Positions 1 to 6,326 of a DNA stretch of 6,326 nucleotides are shown here, one piece after another. How positions within the stretch are numbered: position 1 is the stretch's first letter; every line of letters starts with the position of its first letter. The translations under genes and the position numbers were made by a program. This DNA comes from an uncultured Clostridia bacterium (lineage in GTDB: Bacteria > Bacillota > Clostridia > Oscillospirales > Ruminococcaceae). The notes below the pieces were generated by a model that made no database searches, was not told the DNA's origin, and worked only from the letters and a program-made list of their open reading frames with translations. Location: contig CAMWVO010000117.1 in NCBI GenBank assembly GCA_947177695.1, forward strand, positions 1 through 6,326, read 5' to 3'.

Positions 1-45
1 CGCAGGCTCTTCGGCGGAAGCCTTTATACCCGCCTACGAAAGCTA
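1..45 (-). other. addA: In-frame continuation of addA containing two amber codons
   Basis: On the minus strand the addA frame reads ESYVR, TAG (45-43), Leu-Ser, TAG (36-34), then AGIKASAEEPA to the window edge. Alignment from memory with UvrD-family domain 2A (E. coli UvrD: ILYRSNAQSRVLEEALLQA, then SMP) places the Arg of ILLR exactly 18 residues before the residue matching the conserved Pro. Leu and Ala fall in matching columns between and after the ambers. The frame is therefore kept, and the two TAGs replace variable, probably polar helix positions 588 and 591. CAG (Gln), GAG (Glu) and AAG (Lys) are each one substitution from TAG. The rest of AddA lies outside the window, so it cannot be seen whether the gene continues intact. 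Confidence 0.8.
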
Positions 46-1806
46 CCGCACATAACTTTCCCCATTCTTGGTGGTACGGAGAAGTATGCAGAAGGCGCTT
101 GGACGGCAGGGTCTTTCCGCACCCTTGTCGAACACCGTTTCGGTACTCAGCATACGTTTGATTTTTGCGGCGGCGGCTTGGGCTTCGGCGTTTTCGTTCG
201 CGTCCTCACCGTCGGGGACGATAATTATTTCCGTCGTCCTGTCGCCGTCGGGATAGTCAAGTCCCCTGACTAACGCCTCCGCTTCGGTATAGTCCAGTTC
301 TCCCACGGCTTTGCTCATCACGCAGCCGAAAACATAGTTCACAAAGTCAATGACCTCGCCGCTGCTTCGGAAATTCCTGTTCAGAAGTATCGCCGCGTTT
401 TGACCCGAAAAGTCCGCGCCCGTATAGCTTTCTGACACTTCAAGAGCGTTGGTGAACAACTTTGGGTTCGCCTGACGGAAGCTGTAGATGGACTGTTTAA
501 CGTCCCCCACCGCAAACAGATTAGTACCGCCCCGCGCAGGTGTACCGCCTTTCGACAGCAGCTTGAAGATCAAGTCCTGATTGTTGTTCGCGTCCTGAAA
601 CTCGTCTATCATTATCATGCCGTAGTAGTCGGAAAGCTCCTTTGCGAGCTTTGTGCCCACGATACTGCCGTCCTCGTTACGCTCCGCAAGAAGCCTTATG
701 GCAAGCTGCTCCGCGTCGGAAAAGCCGAGGGCGTTCTTTTCGGTTTTCAGCTTGTCAAGCTCCGACCCGAACAGGGTTATCACACCGTTCAGGCTCTCCA
801 GTATTTCCCCGTGAACTCTGTAATCGTCGGCAATTTCTTCCAGTCGGAAGATGCCCCCTCCCACCTTGTCAAGTTCTTTTTTGTACTTGGTTCGGATATC
901 CTTTATCCGCTCGGCGGTCTCCTTTTCGGTATCGCTCATGTTCCGCGGAAAGCTTATCCGCGTTTTCGGCTGAGGCGGCTGAACCACCCGCTCGTCCCAG
1001 CTATAGTCCGTACAGCCAAGATTTTTCAGCATGAGCCTTATCCGGTCAGTTTCGGCGTCTATGGCGTCGGAGACCTTTCCGCAAAGCTCAATGTAAAGCT
1101 TTCCCGCGTATTCGGCTTGTCTCACCAAACGGCGGTAAACCTCCTCCAGACGGCTGAGATAAAGCTTTGCAAGCGGGTCTGTCTTTGGATCAAAGCCGTT
1201 TTTGTACCTGTCCGCGGTGTTTTTCAGCCAGTCCTCATAAAATGGTATGGACATCAAAAACTCGTATATTTTCAGCACCGCTTCTTCAAGCTCCTCGTCG
1301 CCCCGCCGCGAACCGCTGAAAAATCCCGCAAGACGTTCCGTCTCTTCGGGCTTTTCGTCGTAAAGCTTTTCAAAGACGTTTTCCGCCGCCTTTCGTTTCA
1401 GCAGCATTTCCTCGGTATCGTCCAGTATGCGGAAGCCTGCGGAAACGTCCAGAGACTGAATATTCTCACGTATCAGGTCGAAGCAGAACGAGTGAATGGT
1501 GGATATCTTCGCCGTCCGAAGCAGGGACTGCTGACGGCAGAGCCACAGATTGTCGGGCTCCCGCGCTATCTTTTCCGACAAAGCCGCCGAGAGCCGCTGC
1601 TTCATCTGTTCCGCTGCGTCGTTTGTGAAGGTCACCACCACAAGCCTGTCCGCGGGCATTTTGTTTTCGGTGTCGGAAAGTATCCCAAGCAGTCTTTCCA
1701 CAAGTACCGAGGTCTTTCCGCTTCCCGCCGCCGCCGAGACGATTATACCCGTGCCGCGGGCGGTTATTGCGTCAAGCTGTTCTTTTGTCCACGTTGAATT
1801 GCTCAC
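43..1806 (-). CDS. addA: AddA helicase-nuclease subunit, N-terminal 587 residues, ended by an in-frame amber codon
   Basis: AddA is the SF1A helicase and 3'-strand nuclease subunit of AddAB, which resects double-strand breaks for RecA-dependent repair. Visible motifs in order: Q motif (W6-T7, Q10), Walker A AAAGSGKT at 25-32, motif Ia VVVTFTNDAA at 56-65, STIHSF at about 102-107, GFSDAEQLA at 361-369, motif II with D401-E402-F403-Q404-D405, motif III GDVKQSIYSFRQ at 434-445, and motif IV NRNFRSS at 476-482. The GTG start at 1806 fits the family, whose N-terminus has STWT followed by a Q motif. The start overlaps the addB stop by 4 bp (GTGA), and a GGAG at 1820-1817 lies 10 nt upstream, inside addB, so translation is probably coupled. 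Full AddA is about 1,200 residues. The part encoded up to the stop lacks helicase motifs V and VI and the C-terminal RecB-type nuclease domain, so this product alone should not unwind or cut DNA. The identity is certain; whether the gene is broken, read through or mis-sequenced is open. Confidence 0.95.
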   Translation of the reverse strand: MSNSTWTKEQLDAITARGTGIIVSAAAGSGKTSVLVERLLGILSDTENKMPADRLVVVTFTNDAAEQMKQRLSAALSEKIAREPDNLWLCRQQSLLRTAKISTIHSFCFDLIRENIQSLDVSAGFRILDDTEEMLLKRKAAENVFEKLYDEKPEETERLAGFFSGSRRGDEELEEAVLKIYEFLMSIPFYEDWLKNTADRYKNGFDPKTDPLAKLYLSRLEEVYRRLVRQAEYAGKLYIELCGKVSDAIDAETDRIRLMLKNLGCTDYSWDERVVQPPQPKTRISFPRNMSDTEKETAERIKDIRTKYKKELDKVGGGIFRLEEIADDYRVHGEILESLNGVITLFGSELDKLKTEKNALGFSDAEQLAIRLLAERNEDGSIVGTKLAKELSDYYGMIMIDEFQDANNNQDLIFKLLSKGGTPARGGTNLFAVGDVKQSIYSFRQANPKLFTNALEVSESYTGADFSGQNAAILLNRNFRSSGEVIDFVNYVFGCVMSKAVGELDYTEAEALVRGLDYPDGDRTTEIIIVPDGEDANENAEAQAAAAKIKRMLSTETVFDKGAERPCRPSAFCILLRTTKNGESYVR

Positions 1807-4800
1807 GGCGTTTCATCTCCGTTCATGATTTTTTCGATAAGCTGGTTGGCGTTGTCGGCGTACTCCCTGACCTTTGCGGGAGGATAATTGCCGCACACGC
1901 TTCTGTAGTCGCAGTAATCGCATGGAAGACCTCCGTCCCCATTCATTAGCGGAACGGCTTCTATCCTGCCCTTGGCAAGACTTTCGGCGGTCTCTTTAAG
2001 CAGACTGTAGGAATATCTCCGCAGGTTTTCAAGCTGCTCCGCGGTGATAAGCTTGGAATAGGAATAATACCCGCCCGACGTTTTCTTCACGGGGATAAAC
2101 ACTCCGCCGCAGTCCTTCTCCATTGCGGCGATAACCTCGTCGTTCAGCAGGACTGTACCTTTCATTTTGTATGTATCATTCAGCACTCCCTGCAAGGCTT
2201 CGTCTCCCTCGTTCCGTCCCAGACCCGCGGCAGCGTCCTTTGCGGGCATATACAAAACTCCTGCGGGAATGTCTCCCGAAAACCGTCCGCGGCGGTTTCC
2301 CTCGGTGACAGCGAAAAGGTACAGAAGCATCTGCATATTCACACCATAGAGCAAGTCCTCGTAGCGGAACTCCTTTATGCCCGATTTGTAGTCAATAACG
2401 CGGACATAGGTCGCCGAGCCGTTCCGGAAAACGTCCACCCTGTCCACAGTACCCTCGAACCAGACGGTTATGCCGCTTTCGGTGACAAGCTTTAGCGGCT
2501 CCTCGTCGCCGTCCCGCCGCAGGGTGTACTCAAATCCCTCGGGAACGAATTTGCTCTGTTTAAACTCCGCCGACAGTCTTTCAAGAATGTCCGCAAGGGT
2601 GTCGGAAAGCCGTGAAAACGCCGCCCTGTAGCGCTTTGTCTTGCCGTAATCCCCGCCCACCGCGTCGCTTCGGTAGTATTCGCCTAAATGCTTTTTGACA
2701 AGCTTTAAGATGTCCTGACGGTTCATCGCGGTAAAGTCCTCGCGGCTTTTTTCTTTAAGGGCTTCGCACAGGCAGTAGTGTATCGCCGTGCCCCGTGATG
2801 GACTGTCAAGCTCCACCTTTTGGGGCGGGTAAAGCTTCAAACCCTTTTGGCAATAGTATTTGAACGGACATTTCCTGTAGTCCTCAAACCGTGAAGCGGA
2901 CATGGAAATATGTCTGCCGAAAAGCTGTCTGCCGGTTTCGGGGGACAGGCTGTGCTCCGCAGAGTTTTCGATATTTTTAAGGTACTCCAGACGCTCCGCA
3001 TATTCGGGGACGTTCTCCAGAGCCTTTCGCAGGCTTGCGGAATCCTCGTCGCCGCGGCGGTAGTTCCGCACGTACTGATAGTACGCCGCTCCCGCCGTTG
3101 TGCAGAACGACAGCAGTCCCCGCCGCTCAAAGGACGTAACAACGTCATTTCCGAACATTTCCGACCCATGGCTCACCACCGCCGAGGGGTAAAGCTGTCT
3201 GCCCGAAATATCCGACATGGGATAGGTTATGTAGAGCCGCTCCGAAGCCTGGGAAAGCGCGGAGTACGCCGCAAATCTTTCCTCGTCAAGCTTGTCCGCA
3301 GAGCCGCCCGAAAGGGTTATCCCCGCCGCTTCAAGCGCGAGCCTGTCACGGTCGCTGAAAAGTCCCGACGGCTTTGCCGCATAGGGAAACGCACCCTCGT
3401 TTGCGCCCACAACAAAAACCGCTTTCGGTTCGGCAAGCCTTGCCGTATGCGCTTCAACGAACTGCACACAGTCCAGCGTTTGGGGCGGGGAGGATAATTT
3501 CAGTCCCGACACCGCCGATGAGAAAAGCTCCGCAAAGCTTGCGGGACTTATTTTCGTGTCCGCAAGCGCCCTGTCAAGGGTTTCCAGAAGTCCGCAAAGC
3601 AGTTCCCAGAGCTGTTTTATCTCACGCACAGCCGTAAGCGCAGCGGCGTCCTCCGAGACGCAGTTTTCGCAGAAGCTGTGCAGATTTTCGTACAGACCCG
3701 TGTCCTCAAAAAATGTCACCAGCGCGGCGCAAAAACCCTTGCCGTCAGCGTCTCCGATGGCGCGGCGAAGCTTGAATACGGGTTCTGTGCCTCGCTCCCT
3801 GACCTGCTCCGCGCCGAACTTAACGTCGTCGTACTCGAAAGGCTTTTCCCACATTTCGCCCTCAATGTTCCATTTGTAACAGCAGTCCTCGGCGGCGGCG
3901 ATCTCCTCGTCGGTCAGACCCAGCATACCCGTTTTCATGTACCGCAGCCAATCCTCGGTGGAAGTGTTTTTCCCCGAAGCAAGGGCAAGAGCCGTCCTGA
4001 CAAAAATAAACAGGGACTTATGTGCGGCGGTGCGGCTTTCGTCGGTGTAGAACGGTATGCCGTAACGCTCAAAGGAGCTTTCCATTACCGAGGAATACTG
4101 CTCCTTCTGCCTTGCCAGAACGGCTATGTCGCTGTAGCGGTAGCCCTCCTCCATAACAAGGCGGCGTATCTCGGAGCAGACAAAATCCCCCTCTCCGTAG
4201 CTGTCGGCGGAACGGTACACTTTTACGGCATTGCAGTCCCCGACATAGTTCCCGCGGACGTTTCTCAGCACGTTTTCGCTGTAAAAAGCAAGTTCGGGAG
4301 CTTTGAAGCGTTTCGGTTCGGCAAGCATGGTTTTTGTCACCTTTACGCCGAAATCCGAAGCGGCTCTCGTAAGCCTGTTCACGGTCTTGTTTACCGCTGC
4401 GAAAACCGAATACTCCACGGGCTGAGCGTCCGCAGTGGGGAGACATACCGTCACGCTTTCGCTCTGGGCTATCATCACGTCAAGCAAGGCGTGCTCGTCG
4501 GCGGTGAAGCTTTTGAACGCGTCGATAAAGATGGTTTTTCCCTCAAAATAACCGTATTTCGCCGCCCTTGAAGCCGCTTCGGAAATGTCCCCGCCGCTGT
4601 CCTTGTAGCCGCTTTGGGCGAGTATCCTGCAATACTCGGAGTAGATCAGCGCGATGTCCGCGGTCTTGTCACGGACGCTTTCGTCAAGCCTGTCCGCGCA
4701 GGAGGACAAAGCCTCTGCGGTAATTCCGCTGAGGGTAAGCTCCTTTACGATTTCAAGGCTGCTTTCGGTAAAGGACGGGTTTTTCGCCTGTCTGCCGTAG

Positions 4801-5120
4801 AAAAGCAGCCCGTCCCTTTCGGAAATCTCCGCAAGGGCGCGGAACATCATTACGTTTTTTACGGTGTCGTCGGCGTATCTGCCTTTCAGACCGCCGTGCT
4901 TTATAAAAATTTCCCGCGCCGTCCTTGCAAAGGAAAGCACGTCCACGCGGTTGAAAAGCTCCGCGCCCAGACGCTCGTATAGTGTCCTGTCGAACTCAAA
5001 CGAGAACTGGTCGGGGATTATTACAAGCACGTCTTTTCCGCTTTTTACGGCGGTCTCGATGCGGTTTGCCATTTCATAGGACTTGCCGCAGCCTGCTCCG
5101 CCGAGAATTAAGTTCAGCAT
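1803..5120 (-). CDS. addB: AddB, helicase-like and iron-sulfur nuclease subunit of AddAB
   Basis: AddB partners AddA. It scans for Chi with an inactivated helicase fold and cuts the 5' strand with its C-terminal nuclease. The product is 1105 residues, close to the roughly 1,160 of B. subtilis AddB. Visible features: Walker A GGAGCGKS at 7-14; Chi-pocket region PDQFSF at 36-41 and LSFARTAR at 62-69; iron-sulfur Cys751 in KCPFKYYC and the C-x2-C-x5-C set Cys1067, Cys1070 and Cys1076; nuclease motifs RGTAIH with His781, GTVDRVD with Asp893 and Asp896, IDYKSG with Asp910 and Lys912, and Gln930 in NMQMLLY. All cluster and nuclease residues are present, so this subunit looks functional. The ATG at 5120 is preferred over an upstream GTG at 5189, because the protein then begins directly with the beta strand leading to Walker A and has an AGAGGT site 7 nt upstream. 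The extension would add 23 atypical residues overlapping the upstream gene. It lies 4 bp after the DUF218 gene, and its TGA stop overlaps the addA start. Confidence 0.96.
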   Translation of the reverse strand: MLNLILGGAGCGKSYEMANRIETAVKSGKDVLVIIPDQFSFEFDRTLYERLGAELFNRVDVLSFARTAREIFIKHGGLKGRYADDTVKNVMMFRALAEISERDGLLFYGRQAKNPSFTESSLEIVKELTLSGITAEALSSCADRLDESVRDKTADIALIYSEYCRILAQSGYKDSGGDISEAASRAAKYGYFEGKTIFIDAFKSFTADEHALLDVMIAQSESVTVCLPTADAQPVEYSVFAAVNKTVNRLTRAASDFGVKVTKTMLAEPKRFKAPELAFYSENVLRNVRGNYVGDCNAVKVYRSADSYGEGDFVCSEIRRLVMEEGYRYSDIAVLARQKEQYSSVMESSFERYGIPFYTDESRTAAHKSLFIFVRTALALASGKNTSTEDWLRYMKTGMLGLTDEEIAAAEDCCYKWNIEGEMWEKPFEYDDVKFGAEQVRERGTEPVFKLRRAIGDADGKGFCAALVTFFEDTGLYENLHSFCENCVSEDAAALTAVREIKQLWELLCGLLETLDRALADTKISPASFAELFSSAVSGLKLSSPPQTLDCVQFVEAHTARLAEPKAVFVVGANEGAFPYAAKPSGLFSDRDRLALEAAGITLSGGSADKLDEERFAAYSALSQASERLYITYPMSDISGRQLYPSAVVSHGSEMFGNDVVTSFERRGLLSFCTTAGAAYYQYVRNYRRGDEDSASLRKALENVPEYAERLEYLKNIENSAEHSLSPETGRQLFGRHISMSASRFEDYRKCPFKYYCQKGLKLYPPQKVELDSPSRGTAIHYCLCEALKEKSREDFTAMNRQDILKLVKKHLGEYYRSDAVGGDYGKTKRYRAAFSRLSDTLADILERLSAEFKQSKFVPEGFEYTLRRDGDEEPLKLVTESGITVWFEGTVDRVDVFRNGSATYVRVIDYKSGIKEFRYEDLLYGVNMQMLLYLFAVTEGNRRGRFSGDIPAGVLYMPAKDAAAGLGRNEGDEALQGVLNDTYKMKGTVLLNDEVIAAMEKDCGGVFIPVKKTSGGYYSYSKLITAEQLENLRRYSYSLLKETAESLAKGRIEAVPLMNGDGGLPCDYCDYRSVCGNYPPAKVREYADNANQLIEKIMNGDETP
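1817..1820 (-). promoter_or_regulatory. Ribosome binding site of addA inside the addB 3' end
   Basis: GGAG on the minus strand lies 10 nt before the GTG at 1806, a slightly long spacing, within the last codons of addB. With the GTGA overlap and the weaker GTG start, it suggests that addA is translated mainly by ribosomes that have just finished addB. Confidence 0.5.
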
Positions 5121-5124
5121 TATA

Positions 5125-5739
5125 TTACCTCTTTTGATAATTGTTAATATCAGCTTCGGTGAACTGGTCTCCGCAGCGCGCAAGCTCACCCATGACGCGT
5201 TTTATGCCGTATGGATAGGTGTGCCAGTTATCCTTTGTGACATTCATTTCGCCGGCTTCAATATCCGCGGGGACAACCAGAATTTTCGCTTCGGGAAAGT
5301 AAGACTGAAAGAACATCAAACACCGTCTTGCGTGAAATCTTTTGCACACTAAAATGATTTTTTCGGCAGGTATGCCCTGCTCTTTCAAGACAGCCGCCGC
5401 AAATTCCGCGTTAGCGCGGGTATGACCCGACTTATCCTCGCGGACTATCGCCGTTTGGGGAACGCCGTTTTTTATCAGCACGTCCTCGTAGAAGTCGCAC
5501 TCGGTTTTGTAGTCGCCGCCGTAAATGTCCTTTTTGTCCTTAACGCCCGCGAAAACTCCAGTCTTTACGCTTACCCCGCCGCCTGCAAGGACATAGTCCG
5601 AAAAGCCGCTTTTGTAAAGCTCCGCAGCCTTTTCCGCAATTTGCGGGAAGCTTCCGCCAACAGTGATAATAACATTACACTTTTGGGGTTCGTCCTCCAC
5701 AAAAATAAAATCGCCTATTTCCTTTATCAAATCGTGCAT
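5125..5739 (-). CDS. DUF218 / YdcF-like family protein, cytosolic
   Basis: This 204-residue protein fits the DUF218 (YdcF/SanA/ElyC) superfamily, a Rossmann-like alpha/beta fold. Visible family marks are VIITVGGS at 23-30 as the first beta strand and loop, LAGGG at 51-55, an acidic helix with Glu80, GHTRANAEFA at 105-114 (the usual S/G-x-T-x-x-NA motif), KRFHARR at 133-139 (basic loop after the next strand), and a C-terminal PYGIKRVMGELARC segment. There is no signal peptide or membrane segment, unlike envelope-linked SanA and ElyC, so it should be cytosolic like E. coli YdcF, which has been reported to bind S-adenosylmethionine. The biochemical role is unknown. The ATG at 5739 has AAAGGAG 7 nt upstream. 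It sits 12 bp after mpg and 4 bp before addB, so it is co-transcribed with repair genes; a repair role would be guilt by association only. Confidence 0.88.
   Translation of the reverse strand: MHDLIKEIGDFIFVEDEPQKCNVIITVGGSFPQIAEKAAELYKSGFSDYVLAGGGVSVKTGVFAGVKDKKDIYGGDYKTECDFYEDVLIKNGVPQTAIVREDKSGHTRANAEFAAAVLKEQGIPAEKIILVCKRFHARRCLMFFQSYFPEAKILVVPADIEAGEMNVTKDNWHTYPYGIKRVMGELARCGDQFTEADINNYQKR
5127..5132 (-). promoter_or_regulatory. Ribosome binding site of addB, overlapping the DUF218 stop
   Basis: AGAGGT on the minus strand overlaps the first T of the DUF218 TAA (5127-5125); its AGAGG core ends 7 nt before the ATG at 5120. It decides the addB start in favour of 5120 over the upstream GTG at 5189. 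Confidence 0.75.
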
Positions 5740-5746
5740 AAAGGAT

Positions 5747-5753
5747 CTCCTTT
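5747..5753 (-). promoter_or_regulatory. Ribosome binding site of the DUF218 gene, overlapping the mpg stop
   Basis: AAAGGAG on the minus strand lies 7 nt before the ATG at 5739, and its first bases are the last two of the mpg TAA (5754-5752). This strong site fixes the start and suggests that ribosomes finishing mpg pass directly to the next gene. Confidence 0.75.
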
Positions 5754-6285
5754 ACTTCTTTTTATTTCGGTTTTTATCAGCAAATCTCCATAAAATATCA
5801 CGATATTCGGGTGTCGCATAGTCTATGCCAACTCTCGGCAGGGTCTCGATTTCGGGACGGTATCCGTCGTCCTCGATGCGTATGCGTGGATTTCCGCAAA
5901 AGGACTCGCCGTTGAAGCTTTTGTCGATTCCCAGCTTTTTAGTAAGCTTTGCGGGACCGTCGTAAACCTGACAGGCGCGGAACAAAACCGCCTGGGGCTG
6001 ACCCTCCTCCCCCGTGACTGCGTTCATAAGCCAGTGCATACCGTAGCAGAGATAGACGTATATCGTCCCCGCCTTATCGTACAGAATTTTGGTACGCTCG
6101 GTTTTCCCTTTGCTTGCGTGACAGGCAGTGTCCTCCTCGCCGCGGTAGGCTTCCGCTTCGGTGATACGCAGGGATATTTCCGAACCGTCCTCAAATGTAC
6201 GGACAATAAGCTTTCCCACCAGATCGGGGGCGACGTGGAGAACGTCTCTGTGAAAGAAATTTTCGTCTAAAATAATATTTCCCAT
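5752..6285 (-). CDS. mpg: 3-methyladenine DNA glycosylase, Mpg/AAG family
   Basis: This is a monofunctional DNA glycosylase of base excision repair, expected to remove 3-methyladenine, hypoxanthine and related damaged purines (EC 3.2.2.21) and leave an abasic site. Its 177 residues are slightly shorter than the usual bacterial length of about 190-210 but collinear from end to end. Compared with human AAG: ITEAEAY at 41-47 carries the catalytic Glu45 (human Glu125) and Tyr47 (Tyr127). His56 lies 11 residues on, as His136 does. YGMHWLMN at 81-88 gives the intercalating Tyr81 (Tyr162) and Asn88 (Asn169). FRA at 102-104 matches LLRA, and GPAKL at 110-114 matches the conserved GPxKL. It ends with PRVGIDYA and a WRF near the C-terminus, as family members do, then a lysine-rich tail, so it is not truncated. 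The ATG at 6285 has AGGTGAT just upstream. It is the first visible gene of the operon, 12 bp before the DUF218 gene. Confidence 0.96.
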   Translation of the reverse strand: MGNIILDENFFHRDVLHVAPDLVGKLIVRTFEDGSEISLRITEAEAYRGEEDTACHASKGKTERTKILYDKAGTIYVYLCYGMHWLMNAVTGEEGQPQAVLFRACQVYDGPAKLTKKLGIDKSFNGESFCGNPRIRIEDDGYRPEIETLPRVGIDYATPEYRDILWRFADKNRNKKK

Positions 6286-6288
6286 AAT

Positions 6289-6295
6289 ATCACCT
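6289..6295 (-). promoter_or_regulatory. Ribosome binding site of mpg
   Basis: AGGTGAT on the minus strand matches the extended complement of the 16S rRNA 3' end (within AGGAGGTGAT). It ends 3 nt before the ATG at 6285, and the AGGTG core ends 5 nt before it. This supports the chosen start. Confidence 0.7.
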
Positions 6296-6299
6296 ACAA

Positions 6300-6305
6300 A
6301 TTATA
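6300..6305 (-). promoter_or_regulatory. Possible -10 element upstream of mpg
   Basis: A perfect TATAAT lies on the minus strand in the only AT-rich intergenic stretch of the window. The matching -35 would fall at the window edge (about 6322-6327), where the visible bases TGGGA match only moderately. Against it, a start site 7 nt downstream would fall at about 6293 and cut into the mpg ribosome binding site. It may be the operon promoter with a very short leader, or a chance AT-rich hexamer. Confidence 0.25.
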
Positions 6306-6326
6306 CGCTATGCTTTTTGAATCCCA

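Noticed and set aside
1..45. A frameshift rather than nonsense substitutions as the cause of the addA interruption
   Set aside because: One alternative frame is open to the window edge, but its translation (VAFVGGYKGFRRRAC) does not look like AddA. The original frame resumes AddA-like residues at the exact spacing seen in UvrD. A compensating pair of indels is possible but less simple.
811..1797. A 328-codon open frame on the plus strand
   Set aside because: It is antisense to highly conserved addA helicase motifs, its translation is low-complexity, rich in basic and hydrophobic residues and resembles no family, and it has no convincing ribosome binding site. It is a by-product of moderate GC content.
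3678..4571. A 297-codon open frame on the plus strand
   Set aside because: It lies wholly antisense to addB, with no recognisable motifs. The same reasoning applies to the shorter plus-strand frames at 2910-3497 and 4614-4982.
5121..5189. Extended addB start at the upstream GTG (5189)
   Set aside because: It would add 23 residues with no family match that overlap the end of the DUF218 gene. The ATG at 5120 has a well-spaced ribosome binding site and begins right at the conserved Walker A strand.
1..6326. Genome-wide reassignment of TAG as a sense codon
   Set aside because: Across roughly 2,070 codons of the four genes, TAG occurs in frame only at the two adjacent addA sites. Routine use as a glutamine codon should scatter it through the genes. 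Absence of TAG as a stop in three genes is uninformative.
1..6326. Mobile elements, CRISPR arrays, tRNA or rRNA genes, toxin-antitoxin or defence cassettes
   Set aside because: None is visible. There are no spaced direct repeats, terminal inverted repeats or transposase motifs, and essentially all sequence is taken by four conserved repair-operon genes.

Overview
The window carries one tightly packed minus-strand operon and almost nothing else. Read in transcription order, from high to low coordinates, it encodes a 3-methyladenine-type DNA glycosylase (Mpg/AAG family, 5752-6285), a small cytosolic DUF218/YdcF-like protein (5125-5739), AddB (1803-5120) and AddA (1806 down to a stop at 43-45, with the reading frame visibly continuing to base 1). 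The junctions are a 12 bp gap, a 4 bp gap and a 4 bp GTGA overlap. This leaves no room for internal terminators, and the ribosome binding sites of the second and third genes overlap the stop codon of the preceding gene.

The AddA/AddB type of helicase-nuclease, the four-cysteine iron-sulfur nuclease domain in AddB, the strong AGGAG/AGGTGAT-type ribosome binding sites and the addB-addA order all point to a Firmicute. Moderate GC content (mid-50s percent by eye) and protein style suggest a Clostridia/Oscillospirales (Ruminococcus-like) gut anaerobe, but that placement is inference.

The shared theme is DNA repair. Mpg excises alkylated or deaminated purines and leaves abasic sites, which can become strand breaks. 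AddAB resects double-strand ends and, after meeting Chi, prepares the 3' tail for RecA. The DUF218 protein between them has no assignable function.

The one real anomaly is at the left edge. addA is open through helicase motifs Q, I, Ia, II, III and IV, then meets two amber codons, TAG at 45-43 and TAG at 36-34, separated by only two sense codons. Beyond them the same frame goes on with residues that fit the UvrD/AddA family at exactly the expected spacing. This looks like two nonsense substitutions, or a local read-through or assembly problem, rather than a frameshift. No previously undescribed system, mobile element, CRISPR array or RNA gene is visible. The only non-coding stretch is the 41 bases upstream of mpg.
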